From contig DLHI01000021.1 of NCBI GenBank assembly GCA_002483135.1, positions 62,242 to 126,241 of the forward strand: 64,000 nt of DNA. The letters run 5' to 3'. Under the pieces are notes generated by a model, which saw only the letters and a program-made list of their open reading frames with translations, had not been told where the DNA came from and searched no databases. Positions 35,856 to 44,437 of this stretch are shown here, piece by piece. Numbering within the stretch: position 1 is the first letter of the stretch; each line of letters begins with the position of its first letter. Source of the stretch: Hyphomonadaceae bacterium UBA7672. Lineage in GTDB: Bacteria; Pseudomonadota; Alphaproteobacteria; Caulobacterales; Hyphomonadaceae. The position numbers and the translations under genes were made by a program.

Positions 35856-36410
35856 CTAGCGCTTAAGCTTCGCGTTCTCCGCCTCGAACATCGCGCGTAC
35901 GACCTCGCCATTCGATGGCTCCTCGGCCAGCGTCTCGGCGTTCCACAGGCTACGCTCGGTGTCGAAGAAATCGCCGCCATAGATGTGCAGCCCGGCTGTG
36001 AAGCGGCCCAGCGGGTTGGTCACCGAATGGATCGCGTCCTCAGGCATCTCGCACACATCGCCCGCGAACATCGCCTTCGCCCCGCCGGCTGCCAGCCCGC
36101 GCGGTGAATGCGCGCTGCGCTTCCAGAACATGTTGTCCTCGCGCCCGGTATAAATGCCGATCATCGCCCACATCAGATGGTTGTGCGGCGACAACGTCAT
36201 GTTTGGCGCCCACTTCGCGGCGAAGATCGTCAGGCGCGGTGAACGCAGCAACACGTCGAGCCCCGCTTCCGCCGGCTCGCCCATCCCTTTGAGCACGGCG
36301 GCATGATCCGAGACAGCGCGCGTCAGGTGCTCCAGGATCGCCCCGCGCGCGTCCGCCTCGCCGAGCGCGCCGACGCAATCCTCCACGAAGCGATCTCGAT
36401 CAAAAGCCAT
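35856..36410 (-). CDS. Cupin-fold, cysteine-dioxygenase-like protein
   Basis: 184 aa. Cupin metal motif elements: LSPHNHLMWAMIGIYTGRED (HxH and the Glu), and later DAIHSVTNPLGRFTAGLHIY (second His). This matches predicted metal-dependent enzymes of the double-stranded beta-helix group related to cysteine and 3-mercaptopropionate dioxygenases. The thiol substrate is not evident. It ends 3 bp from the convergent secreted protein. Confidence 0.75.
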   Translation of the reverse strand: MAFDRDRFVEDCVGALGEADARGAILEHLTRAVSDHAAVLKGMGEPAEAGLDVLLRSPRLTIFAAKWAPNMTLSPHNHLMWAMIGIYTGREDNMFWKRSAHSPRGLAAGGAKAMFAGDVCEMPEDAIHSVTNPLGRFTAGLHIYGGDFFDTERSLWNAETLAEEPSNGEVVRAMFEAENAKLKR

Positions 36411-36441
36411 TTAGAACCAGTACTTCCACGCAACGAAGCAG

Positions 36442-36466
36442 GCAACCGCAAGGCCGCAAATGCGTT
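36442..36466 (+). promoter_or_regulatory. Near-consensus sigma-EcfG promoter
   Basis: GCAAC-N16-CGTT, one base off GGAAC-N16/17-CGTT, 39 bp before the ATG of the small protein at 36506. Weaker than the two perfect sites nearby, but the spacing is exact. Confidence 0.35.
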
Positions 36467-36505
36467 ACTCGCTCGACGCATCACATCAAGAGAGGAGCGC
36501 AATCC

Positions 36506-36730
36506 ATGGCGCGCAAGGAACCTGTCGACTTCGACACCAATCACCCGATTCACGACTCCGTCTTCGGCAATGATCGCTACGGACTCGCGCCCGAAGCTTC
36601 CATGTCGCCCACGCGCCGCACGCACACCCTGCCAGGCACATCCGCCCAGCCTGAAGGCTTCCAGCCAATGCGCGATGTCGGCGACACCGATCAGGTCGAC
36701 CGCCAGGCGGATGGCACGCTGCGCCGTTAG
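36506..36730 (+). CDS. Small hydrophilic protein
   Basis: 74 aa: MARKEPVDFDTNHPIHDSVF ... RDVGDTDQVDRQADGTLRR. Charged and Pro/Thr-rich, without TM or signal. GAGAGGAGCG lies before the ATG. A near-consensus sigma-EcfG promoter lies upstream, so stress induction is plausible. Family not recognised. Confidence 0.6.
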   Translation: MARKEPVDFDTNHPIHDSVFGNDRYGLAPEASMSPTRRTHTLPGTSAQPEGFQPMRDVGDTDQVDRQADGTLRR

Positions 36731-36769
36731 CCAGCCGGTTCCCATGCGACTGACCTGGGTTAGACGAGA

Positions 36770-36794
36770 GGAACAGCGGCCGGTCAGACACGTT
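36770..36794 (+). promoter_or_regulatory. Sigma-EcfG (general stress) promoter
   Basis: Perfect match to the alphaproteobacterial EcfG consensus: GGAAC at 36770-36774, 16-bp spacer, CGTT at 36791-36794. It lies 70 bp before the ATG of the small hydrophilin-like protein at 36865. Confidence 0.65.
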
Positions 36795-36864
36795 ACTCAG
36801 GAGCGCGATCGGGGGGGTCAAACGCTTCGCGCGACATAGAAGAGCAAATGCAAAGGAACGCCCC

Positions 36865-37083
36865 ATGGCCAACACCCCCCGTGATCCCAACATGAATCCG
36901 GACAACAGCAACCCGAACCAACGCCGCGATCCCGCCAACATCAACGACCCGAACCGCGAGCGTGACAATGACGGTCAGCGTCGCCAACAGCAGGGCGAGC
37001 AGAACAAGCCCGGCCAGCAAGGCGGCCAGCGTCCGGACGACAAGCGTCCGAACGATCAGAGTGACAAGCCTCAACAACGCTAG
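36865..37083 (+). CDS. Hydrophilin-like disordered protein
   Basis: 72 aa made almost wholly of Asn, Asp, Gln, Arg, Pro, Lys and Gly (MANTPRDPNMNPDNSNPNQR ... QSDKPQQR); no aromatic or hydrophobic core. Such strongly hydrophilic proteins accumulate under desiccation or osmotic stress in other organisms. A perfect sigma-EcfG promoter upstream and a strong terminator 60 bp downstream make it a self-contained stress gene. The role is inference. Confidence 0.7.
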   Translation: MANTPRDPNMNPDNSNPNQRRDPANINDPNRERDNDGQRRQQQGEQNKPGQQGGQRPDDKRPNDQSDKPQQR

Positions 37084-37142
37084 GCTTCACTGATCCCTCC
37101 GACGGAACCTCCGGTCGCCCGCGGCCGCGGTTTCTTGGGAAG

Positions 37143-37170
37143 CCCGGCTCCGAAAGGAGCCGGGTATTTC
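37143..37170 (+). terminator. Rho-independent terminator
   Basis: Perfect 9-bp stem CCCGGCTCC / GGAGCCGGG with a GAAA tetraloop, followed by TATTTCCGTTTG. It ends the transcript of the hydrophilin-like gene. Confidence 0.8.
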
Positions 37171-37289
37171 CGTTTGTTTCGCGGAGAGAATGCGCATCGC
37201 GCAAGGCGCAAGCGGCGCAGCCCACAAAGGAAAGAGGACGCATGCGATGCGCATGCGTCCACTCCCGGAGCAGCCGTCTCGAAGGACTC

Positions 37290-37919
37290 CTAGAACTTCA
37301 CGCCCAGCGCCACAGTCGCACCCGTGACATCGACATTGTCGAGGCCATACCAGGTGTAGTCCGCGCGAAGCTCGAGGTTCTCGTTGATGTCGAAGGTAAG
37401 GCCGGCGCCGGCCGTCCAGCCATCCTCAGCATCGTCGATAAGTTCGACATTATTGCCGCCCGGCGACGTCGCGTTGAGACTCACCTCCGAATAGGCATAG
37501 CCGACGCGCGCCGAAACCTCGAACTGGTCGGAGATCGGGAACACCGCGCGACCATAGGCTGCCGCCATGAAGTCGAGTCCGAGATCGCCTGACAGGTTCA
37601 CGATGTCGGTGAAGTCGCCGTCATTGTTGTCGTCAAAATCGAGCTCGTCTTCGGAGGAGTCGAAATCGAGATCGCCGTCCTGGATGCCCGTCGAAAGATC
37701 CGCCTCGATACCGAACATGGGAGTCAGCTGCAGGCCAATGCGCGCCGTGACGGCATCCGTGTCGACTTCGGCGCCCGTGTCGCTCGCCTCGAAGTTCAGC
37801 CAGCTATAGCCGCCCTGGACGTACAGCCCGCCACGCTCTTCCTGGGCGTACGCCGCCGAAGCACAGCCAAGAGCGATTGCCGCGCCGCAGGCGGTGCGGC
37901 GGAGAATTCTTGAGATCAT
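37290..37919 (-). CDS. Outer-membrane beta-barrel protein (porin-family)
   Basis: 209 aa with signal peptide (ASAAYAQ). The mature start RGGLYVQGGYSWLNFEAS, alternating amphipathic strands and terminal VALGVKF with final Phe are typical of 8-stranded OmpA/OmpW-like barrels. One extracellular loop is very acidic (DGDLDFDSSEDELDFDDNND), perhaps cation-binding. A perfect sigma-EcfG promoter sits 38 bp upstream on the minus strand. GGGAG precedes ATG 37919; the much longer open frame upstream is spurious. Confidence 0.82.
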   Translation of the reverse strand: MISRILRRTACGAAIALGCASAAYAQEERGGLYVQGGYSWLNFEASDTGAEVDTDAVTARIGLQLTPMFGIEADLSTGIQDGDLDFDSSEDELDFDDNNDGDFTDIVNLSGDLGLDFMAAAYGRAVFPISDQFEVSARVGYAYSEVSLNATSPGGNNVELIDDAEDGWTAGAGLTFDINENLELRADYTWYGLDNVDVTGATVALGVKF

Positions 37920-37956
37920 GAGGAACAACTCCCTGATTGGTTTCACCAGGCTCCCG

Positions 37957-37981
37957 AACGCCAGCACCGAAAGGCGGTTCC
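37957..37981 (-). promoter_or_regulatory. Sigma-EcfG (general stress) promoter
   Basis: On the minus strand GGAAC (37981-37977), 16-bp spacer, CGTT (37960-37957): a perfect EcfG consensus. The -10 element lies 38 bp before the barrel protein start. Confidence 0.65.
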
Positions 37982-38165
37982 CGAAAAGCCGGCAGTGGAC
38001 GGACAAAAGGCCGGACGCCAACCCGCAAGCAACAACACAGAGCAATGCGTCTTCGCAACGAAAGCGGCCGCCCGGAGGGTTCCCAGTCGTCAGCGTGTCC
38101 AGGCCGCCGGCACTTGCCCGCCCGGCCGGCAAGCCTATAAGGCGCGCTGCTTCGGGAACCCCATC

Positions 38166-39026
38166 ATGTATCGCGTTCATTGCCTCCTGCCCCGCGCCGA
38201 CGCCGAGCGCCTGTCCGACATTCTGGCCGGCATGGACCCCTCGCCCGCGGCCGCCGTGTCGGTGGAGGAAGCCTCGCGCGTCTCGTGGAGCCTCGATGCC
38301 TTCTGCATCGATGAAGACCTCGCGAATGAAGCCGCCGCCATAATCGAGCGCGAAACGACCGGCGTCTCCGCCTCGGTGCAGGAACTGGAAGACAAGGACT
38401 GGGTCGCCGTCTCGCTCGCGGGTCTGCCCGCCGTGCTGGCCGGTCCGTTCATCGTTGCCGGCTGGCACGAGCTCGCTCACCTTGAAGGCGGCCGCATCCC
38501 GATCTGGATCGAAGCCGGCCCTGCCTTCGGCACCGGCCACCACGGCACCACCAAGGGCTGCATGCAGGCGCTGGCTCTGGAGCTGTCCCGCAAGCGTCCG
38601 CGCCGCGTGCTGGACATCGGCACCGGCTCGGGCGTGCTCGCACTCGGCGCGGTGAAGCGCGGCGTATCATTCGCGCTGGGAACGGACATGGACAAGGAGT
38701 CCATCCGCATCGCGCACGAGAACCGGAAGAACAACAAGGCCGGCCGCAAGCTGAAGCTGCTTCATGCCCGCGGCGCCGGCCACGCCGCGATCCGCGCCGG
38801 CGCCCCTTATGATCTCGTGCTGGCGAACATTCTGGCGAAGCCTCTCGTCGGCCTCGCACCGGAGATCGCCCGCCTCGTCGCCCCGGGCGGTCGCGTGATT
38901 CTCTCCGGGCTGCTCACCCATCAGGAGCCGCAGGTGAAAGCCGCCTATGCGGGCCGGGGGTTCACCCTTAAACACCGCCGCCGCCTGAACGGCTGGTCGA
39001 CGCTGGTTTACCAACGTCCGGGTTGA
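38166..39026 (+). CDS. prmA: Ribosomal protein L11 methyltransferase
   Basis: 286 aa. A substrate-recognition N-terminal domain is followed by a Rossmann methyltransferase: EAGPAFGTGHHGTTKGCMQA, VLDIGTGSGVLALGAVKRG (SAM loop), and LVLANILAKPLVGLAPEIAR with the NILA catalytic-region signature. It trimethylates ribosomal protein L11. ATG 38166 begins the conserved MYRVHCLLPRADAERLS; 57 upstream codons in frame are not PrmA-like. Confidence 0.92.
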   Translation: MYRVHCLLPRADAERLSDILAGMDPSPAAAVSVEEASRVSWSLDAFCIDEDLANEAAAIIERETTGVSASVQELEDKDWVAVSLAGLPAVLAGPFIVAGWHELAHLEGGRIPIWIEAGPAFGTGHHGTTKGCMQALALELSRKRPRRVLDIGTGSGVLALGAVKRGVSFALGTDMDKESIRIAHENRKNNKAGRKLKLLHARGAGHAAIRAGAPYDLVLANILAKPLVGLAPEIARLVAPGGRVILSGLLTHQEPQVKAAYAGRGFTLKHRRRLNGWSTLVYQRPG

Positions 39027-39084
39027 CCGTCGTCCTTGCCCAATTGACCCCTTAGCCTCAGACTGCTCGGCAACGGAGCTCTCC

Positions 39085-39741
39085 ATGCGACCTGCTATTG
39101 TGGCGTGTCTATTCGTGGTGGCGTGCTCGGCGCAGCAGGCGCCGATGCTCCTACATTCGGCGCAGCCGGAGGCGGCGTTTACGCAAATGGACGAAGCTGG
39201 GTTCTGGTCCCTGATCGACACGAGCGTTCAGGGATCGCCATCGCAGGACGCGCAAGAGGACAGACTTACCAAAGCGCTCAGCGCGCTTACCGCCGAAGAC
39301 GTCGCGGCGTTTGACAGGACGTTCTGGGCACAGATGCACAAGGCGTACAGTTGGGACCTGTGGGGCGCTGCTTACATCATCCACGGCGGCGCGTCGGATG
39401 ACGGCTTCGAATATTTCAGGCGTTGGCTTGTTTCGCGCGGCAAAGCGACGTTCGAGGGAGCACTGCAGGACCCGGATTCGCTTGCTTCACTGATCCCAGC
39501 CTCGCAGGACGAGCCTGCCGAGTTCGAAAGCTTTGCTTATGTCGCAGCGAATGTCTGGAAGTCGAAAACAGGCATCGACCCTTACGCTGCCACAGGCGAT
39601 GTCGGATTCTTTGATACGGCATATTTCGCCGCGTCCGCTCCGAGTGAACCGAAGGGCGCCCCATTTGAGGACGATCCTGCCTCTCTCGCCCAGCGCTGGC
39701 CTAAATTGTCGGAGCGGTTTGGAAACGATCCGCTCGGCTAG
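39085..39741 (+). CDS. DUF4240 domain-containing lipoprotein
   Basis: 218 aa. Lipoprotein signal with lipobox VVACSA at the N-terminus. The body contains MDEAGFWSLIDTS and WDLWGAAYIIHGGASDDGFE with YFRRWLVSRGKATFEGALQD, the core of DUF4240. Function unknown. AT content is slightly above that of its neighbours. Confidence 0.8.
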   Translation: MRPAIVACLFVVACSAQQAPMLLHSAQPEAAFTQMDEAGFWSLIDTSVQGSPSQDAQEDRLTKALSALTAEDVAAFDRTFWAQMHKAYSWDLWGAAYIIHGGASDDGFEYFRRWLVSRGKATFEGALQDPDSLASLIPASQDEPAEFESFAYVAANVWKSKTGIDPYAATGDVGFFDTAYFAASAPSEPKGAPFEDDPASLAQRWPKLSERFGNDPLG

Positions 39742-39928
39742 GGGAACGAAATACCTCGCTTCCTGACATGGCTGGATACGTCGGCTTTGGAGACGTTGCA
39801 GGCCGCACAGTCGCGGATTTCCATGCGTTCGGGCCGCCACTCTCATGTAAGAAGGGGCATCCCGAGAATGACAACCCACCCCCGGCCAAGCTATATAACC
39901 TCACTCCCCATTTGAGGCGCTCACCCAC

Positions 39929-41740
39929 ATGAGACAGACATACGAAGTCATCGGCGGCCCTGATGTGGGGCGCGCGTCCTTGCCGCTCCTGCGGGCCGCT
40001 CTGAAGGACGCCGGGCTCGACGGCATCTACATTCCGCATGACGACGAATACCAGAACGAGTACCTGCCCGCCTGCTATGAACGCCTCGCCTGGGCGACGG
40101 GCTTCACCGGCTCGGCCGGCGCGGCCTTCGTGTTCCAGAAATCCGCCATCGTCTTTGTGGACGGTCGCTACACGCTTCAGGTGAAACAGCAGCTGGCGCC
40201 CAAGCTGTTCGAGGTGGGCGATCTTGTCGATCCAGGCGCGTTCGGCTGGCTCGCGAAGCAGACGCTGACCGGCCAGAAGATCGGCTACGACCCGCGCCTC
40301 ATGTCGCCCGACGCGCTCGACAAGTTGACGGAAGCCGCGGCCAAGGCCGGCACCACGCTTGTCGTCACCGATCCCAATCCCATCGACACCGCATGGACGG
40401 ACCGCCCCTCCGAACCCACGCAGGCCGTCGTGCCGCACGATGTCGCCTATGCCGGTGAGAGCTCATCGTCCAAGCGAGCCCGCCTCGGCCGCGCGCTGGC
40501 CGAACAGAAGATCGACGCGGCGGTGATCACCTCGCCTGCGTCCATCGCGTGGTTGTTCAACATCCGCGGCGGCGATGTCTCGCGCACGCCGCTGCCGCTG
40601 GGCCGCGCCTTCCTCTTCTCGGACGGACAGGCGGAGCTGTTCCTGCACCCCGCAAAAATCGGCCCCGAGCTCGGCCAGCATCTCGGCAATGAAGTCACGC
40701 TGCGCCCGCAGAACGAGCTCGACCGCCGCCTCGCCAAGCTGGAGGGCAAGCGTGTCAGCCTCGATCCGTCGGCGGCCTCCAGCTGGTTCTTCAACACCCT
40801 GAAAAAAGTCGGCGCCGATGTCGTACGCGGGACCGATCCCGTCATGCTGCCGCGTGCAAAGAAGAACGCGGTTGAAGTCGAAGGCGCCCGCAAGGCCCAT
40901 CGCCGCGATGGCGCGGCGCTGGCGCGCTTCCTGCGCTGGTACGAAGCCAAGGGCCAGACCGGCGAAGTCTCCGAGATCGACTGCGCCATGAAGGTGGAGG
41001 AGTTCCGCGAGAAGACGGGCGAGTTGAAAGACCTCTCCTTCAACTCGATTTCCAGCGCTGGCCCCAACGCCGCGATCAACCACTATCGTCCTGACACCAA
41101 CACGAACCGGAAGCTGGAACGCGGCTCGCTCTTCCTGCTCGATTCAGGTGGCCAGTATCTCGATGGCACCACCGATGTCACCCGCACCCTCGCCATCGGC
41201 GATCCATCGGAAGAAATGAAGGAGCGCAACACGCGCGTGTTGAAGGGCCACATCGCCCTCGCCCGCGTGCGCTTCCCGAAAGGCACCACTGGCTCGGCGC
41301 TCGATGTCCTGGCGCGCCTCTCGCTCTGGGAAGCCGGCGTCGACTTCGACCACGGCACCGGCCACGGCGTTGGCTCATACCTCGGCGTGCACGAAGGCCC
41401 GCACCGCATCTCGAAAGCGCCGAACACCGTGGCGCTCGAGCCGGGCATGATCGTCTCGAACGAGCCCGGCTACTACAAAGCCGGCGCCTGGGGCATCCGC
41501 ATCGAGAACCTGCAGGTCGTCACCGAAGCCAAGCCCATCCCCGGCGGCGACCGCGACATGCTGGGATTCGAAACGCTGACGCTGGCCCCGCTCGACAAGC
41601 GCCTCATCCTGCCCGGCCTTCTGACCGAGCAGGAATGGGTCTGGATCGACCGCTATCATGCGCGCGTGCTGGCCGAAGTCGGCCCGCTGCTGGACGAGGA
41701 TGATCGCGCCTGGCTGGCCGAAGCCTGCAAGCCGCTCTGA
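39929..41740 (+). CDS. pepP: Xaa-Pro aminopeptidase (M24B)
   Basis: 603 aa, the long three-domain aminopeptidase P form. Two creatinase-like N-terminal domains (1-310) precede a pita-bread M24 domain. The dinuclear metal ligands are visible in DSGGQYLDGTTDVTRTL (two Asp), GTGHGVGSYLGVHEGP (His), SNEPGYYKAGAW (Glu) and IRIENLQVV (Glu). It removes N-terminal residues before proline, in the cytoplasm (no signal peptide). Confidence 0.93.
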   Translation: MRQTYEVIGGPDVGRASLPLLRAALKDAGLDGIYIPHDDEYQNEYLPACYERLAWATGFTGSAGAAFVFQKSAIVFVDGRYTLQVKQQLAPKLFEVGDLVDPGAFGWLAKQTLTGQKIGYDPRLMSPDALDKLTEAAAKAGTTLVVTDPNPIDTAWTDRPSEPTQAVVPHDVAYAGESSSSKRARLGRALAEQKIDAAVITSPASIAWLFNIRGGDVSRTPLPLGRAFLFSDGQAELFLHPAKIGPELGQHLGNEVTLRPQNELDRRLAKLEGKRVSLDPSAASSWFFNTLKKVGADVVRGTDPVMLPRAKKNAVEVEGARKAHRRDGAALARFLRWYEAKGQTGEVSEIDCAMKVEEFREKTGELKDLSFNSISSAGPNAAINHYRPDTNTNRKLERGSLFLLDSGGQYLDGTTDVTRTLAIGDPSEEMKERNTRVLKGHIALARVRFPKGTTGSALDVLARLSLWEAGVDFDHGTGHGVGSYLGVHEGPHRISKAPNTVALEPGMIVSNEPGYYKAGAWGIRIENLQVVTEAKPIPGGDRDMLGFETLTLAPLDKRLILPGLLTEQEWVWIDRYHARVLAEVGPLLDEDDRAWLAEACKPL

Positions 41741-41747
41741 TCCGGCC

Positions 41748-42044
41748 CTAGTTGCCGAACGTGGTAGCCGGCTCTGGCGCACCGCCGAACTTGTCCAGTT
41801 CGCGCTGCAGGGCCATCGAGCGATCGCCGGTCGCCTCATTGGCCGGACGGCAGATGCGCTGCTTCTGCGTGCGCGAGCCGGTGATCGGCTCGTTGCGGCA
41901 GATCATCTTGGGTTCTTCAGGCGGCTTGGTTGGCTCGGCGGCAGTCGTCGGGGCGGTCGCCGGCTGGGGCGCGGCGACTTGTTGGGCGACAGCGACCTGC
42001 GAGGCCGCAAGAAGGAACAGGACAGGTAGTGCGATCAGCTTCAT
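41748..42044 (-). CDS. Small secreted protein with paired Cys motif
   Basis: 98 aa with signal peptide (SQVAVAQ), a Pro/Ala/Thr linker, and a conserved-looking block ICRNEPITGSRTQKQRICR that could form one disulfide. Similar small proteins occur widely in sphingomonads and Caulobacterales, function unknown. GGAGATGTTCCG precedes ATG 42044. Confidence 0.7.
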   Translation of the reverse strand: MKLIALPVLFLLAASQVAVAQQVAAPQPATAPTTAAEPTKPPEEPKMICRNEPITGSRTQKQRICRPANEATGDRSMALQRELDKFGGAPEPATTFGN

Positions 42045-42241
42045 CGGAACATCTCCACGCTTGTCTCTACGATAGATAGCTTGCGCTCGATCGACAACCT
42101 CACATAGTCGCAAACCGCCCCACCTGTCGCGGGCAGCTGCAAAACGCGCCAGTAGCGCCCATTTCCGCTGCCCTGAACGTCTGGCGCGGCGTAGCGTGAT
42201 GTGGGACGGGTCTGCCAACCAGAAGGAACTGATGCACAGCC

Positions 42242-42718
42242 ATGAAAAAACGCGACCCTCTCGCCGCACTGGCCGTCCTTCTCGCCACCCTCACCTCCGC
42301 CTGCGCCTCGATGAGCTACGACGCCGGCGACAGCCAGTTCACCTCCTGTCCGGCCTACAAGCCCGCCTACGACGTCACCGACGCCTTCATGACGACCTTC
42401 AATTCGAAGGATGCAGAGGCGTGGGGCAAGGTGTTCCACTTCCCGTCCGTGCGCATCGCCTCGGGCAATGTGCGCATCATCAACGGACCGCAGGATCTCG
42501 AATCCAGCTTCCCCGCACTTGCTGCACAGGGCTGGGACCGCTCCGCCTGGGCCATGCGCAAGGTCGTCCAGTGCGACGCCACCAAGGCTCACATGCTCAC
42601 CACCTTCGTCCGCTACCGCGCCGATGGGTCCGAGATGTCGCGCTTCAACTCACTCTACATCGTAGAGAACAAGGATGGCCGCTGGGCGCTGACCGCAAGA
42701 TCCAGCTTCGCGCCCTAG
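42242..42718 (+). CDS. NTF2-like lipoprotein
   Basis: 158 aa. Lipobox TSAC at residues 18-21. The mature part has an NTF2/SnoaL-like layout: VTDAFMTTFNSKDAEAWGKV, FHFPSVRIASG, then a strand-rich C-terminus ending WALTARSSFAP. No catalytic residues are evident. It starts a short run with the methyltransferase 3 bp downstream. Confidence 0.65.
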   Translation: MKKRDPLAALAVLLATLTSACASMSYDAGDSQFTSCPAYKPAYDVTDAFMTTFNSKDAEAWGKVFHFPSVRIASGNVRIINGPQDLESSFPALAAQGWDRSAWAMRKVVQCDATKAHMLTTFVRYRADGSEMSRFNSLYIVENKDGRWALTARSSFAP

Positions 42719-42721
42719 GCC

Positions 42722-43522
42722 ATGGCCTCGATACACTCCTCCCCCGGCGGACTGAAGTTCGGCGAAGACGCCGCGCAGTACGACTTCGCCCGCCCGCCTT
42801 ATCCGCGGGAACTCTTCGCGTGGCTGCGCGACCACTGCGGTCTCGACGTGCGCACTGAATGCTTCGAGATCGGCGCCGGCACCGGCCATGCGACCCTGCC
42901 CATTCTCGAAACACCCATACACCGCCTCGTCGCAATCGAACCGGACACGCGCCTCGCCGACCGCCTGCGCGAGAAGTCCGCGGGCGACACGCGCCTGGCC
43001 ATCGACACCGTCCGCTTCGAAGACGCGCAACTCGATGAAGCGAGCTTCGACTTCGGCTTTGCCGCCATGTCGCTGCACTGGCTGCCACGCTCGAAAGCGC
43101 TGGCGAAGATCCGCGCCGCGCTGAAGCCCGGAGGTCATTTCGCCATGTGGTGGAACGTCTATCACAACTCCGCCGCCCCCGACGCATTCGGCCGCGCAAC
43201 CGAACACCTGTTCAGCGGCATAGAGCAGGACCCGAACGCCACATCCGGCAAACCGGCCTTCGCCCTCGATATCGCGGCCCGCACGGGCGAGCTGCGCAAC
43301 GCAGGCTTCAAGGACATCGAGCACAGGCTGTTCGAGCAGGAAGTTGCCTTCACCCCCGAAAAGATCGCCGCGCTCTACGCCACCTTCTCCCGCGTGCGCA
43401 TGGCGCCGGAGGAAACCCGCGCACGCCTCATGTCGGAAGCCGAAAACATCGTGCGCGAAGAGTTCGGCGGCGAAGTCCGCCGCATCGTCCTAGGCAGCGC
43501 CTATTGCGCCCGCAAGCCCTGA
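42722..43522 (+). CDS. Class I SAM-dependent methyltransferase
   Basis: 266 aa. FGEDAAQYDFARPPYP at the start and the SAM-binding FEIGAGTGHATLPIL loop, then FDFGFAAMSLHWLP and LKPGGHFAMWWNVYHN, identify a type-11 methyltransferase. The substrate is unknown. It starts 3 bp after the NTF2-like gene and its 3' end overlaps the convergent membrane gene by 22 bp. Confidence 0.82.
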   Translation: MASIHSSPGGLKFGEDAAQYDFARPPYPRELFAWLRDHCGLDVRTECFEIGAGTGHATLPILETPIHRLVAIEPDTRLADRLREKSAGDTRLAIDTVRFEDAQLDEASFDFGFAAMSLHWLPRSKALAKIRAALKPGGHFAMWWNVYHNSAAPDAFGRATEHLFSGIEQDPNATSGKPAFALDIAARTGELRNAGFKDIEHRLFEQEVAFTPEKIAALYATFSRVRMAPEETRARLMSEAENIVREEFGGEVRRIVLGSAYCARKP

Positions 43523-44232
43523 CCGGACTTCTCCGCCGCCCCGCGCGGATGCGTCAGCCGCGAAGCCGCGAGGCACGCGACCAGCGCGAACAGAACCTTC
43601 GCCACGGCGCCCACGATCGACATCACGCGCCAGCGCAGCTCGGCCTCGCCAAGCCAGAAACCGCCCAGCGGATCCTCGGCGTAGTAATCGCCTCCCAGCT
43701 CGTTGATCGCTCCGTACCAGATGTCGATCACATCGTGCGCGACAAGGACAAGGCAGAGCAGCGCGATGATGATCCCGATGGCGATCATGGCGCCACGAAA
43801 GCGAATGCCTGCGAAAACCGCGAATATCGCGGTCGCCACATCGCACATTACATACACGGCGCTGAAGGACACGCGGAGTATCAACCCGTCTCCATACTCC
43901 GCAGACTGCAGCTGCCGCATTGGATCGTCGGGAAACAGCGCTGAGAAGGTTGTCAGGAAGTGCAGCGCCGCAGCGACAAGGAATACGCCACCGCCGCCAT
44001 AGAACAGCGACCGCATCCCCTCCGACGTAGGCGACAGCCGCTGCGCCGCCGACAGCAGGAACACGCCGCCCATAAGCTGGGCGAAAATCGCCAGGCCATC
44101 ATCCGCGAGGTTTACTGTCTGCAACGAAACGCCCAGCGCCTGAAGGTCGACGAGACCATTGCTGACAACAGCGTTCAGCGCCGCCTGAAGGCAGAACGCC
44201 ACCGCCATCGACAGCGCTGAAATCATCGGCAT
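43501..44232 (-). CDS. Polytopic membrane protein, unknown function
   Basis: 243 aa with about seven TM helices (for example AIFAQLMGGVFLLSAAQRL and GAMIAIGIIIALLCLVLVAH). No recognisable family motif. It lies downstream of the duplicated lepA tail and converges on the methyltransferase with a 22-bp overlap. Confidence 0.65.
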   Translation of the reverse strand: MPMISALSMAVAFCLQAALNAVVSNGLVDLQALGVSLQTVNLADDGLAIFAQLMGGVFLLSAAQRLSPTSEGMRSLFYGGGGVFLVAAALHFLTTFSALFPDDPMRQLQSAEYGDGLILRVSFSAVYVMCDVATAIFAVFAGIRFRGAMIAIGIIIALLCLVLVAHDVIDIWYGAINELGGDYYAEDPLGGFWLGEAELRWRVMSIVGAVAKVLFALVACLAASRLTHPRGAAEKSGQGLRAQ

Positions 44233-44293
44233 GCGCAGATCGTCCCCGGCGCGACCCCGCTCCCGCGCACGTTGAACTCTAGATCGAAGCCTA

Positions 44294-44434
44294 GTCCTCG
44301 TCCATCTTCAGCGCTGCAACGAACGCCTCTTGAGGGATCTCGACCTTGCCGAACTGGCGCATGCGCTTCTTGCCCTCTTTCTGCTTGTCGAGGAGCTTGC
44401 GTTTGCGGCTGGCGTCGCCGCCATAGCACTTGGC
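44294..44434 (-). repeat. Duplicated lepA 3' end (outer copy)
   Basis: 141 bp, 140/141 identical to 45217-45357 in the same orientation. It encodes the last residues of LepA in frame and is followed by its own stop, TAG (44291-44293 region), where the functional gene has TGA. The single difference is a synonymous Lys codon change at 44402. It lacks any start and is a displaced fragment. Confidence 0.92.
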
Positions 44435-44437
44435 AGT

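Noticed and set aside
38057..38083. Another AACG...GTTCC pair upstream of the barrel gene
   Set aside because: The spacer is 18 bp, outside the 16-17 bp range.
37920..38543. Upstream extension of the outer-membrane barrel frame
   Set aside because: It would bury the signal peptide and run across the EcfG promoter and the start of prmA on the other strand.
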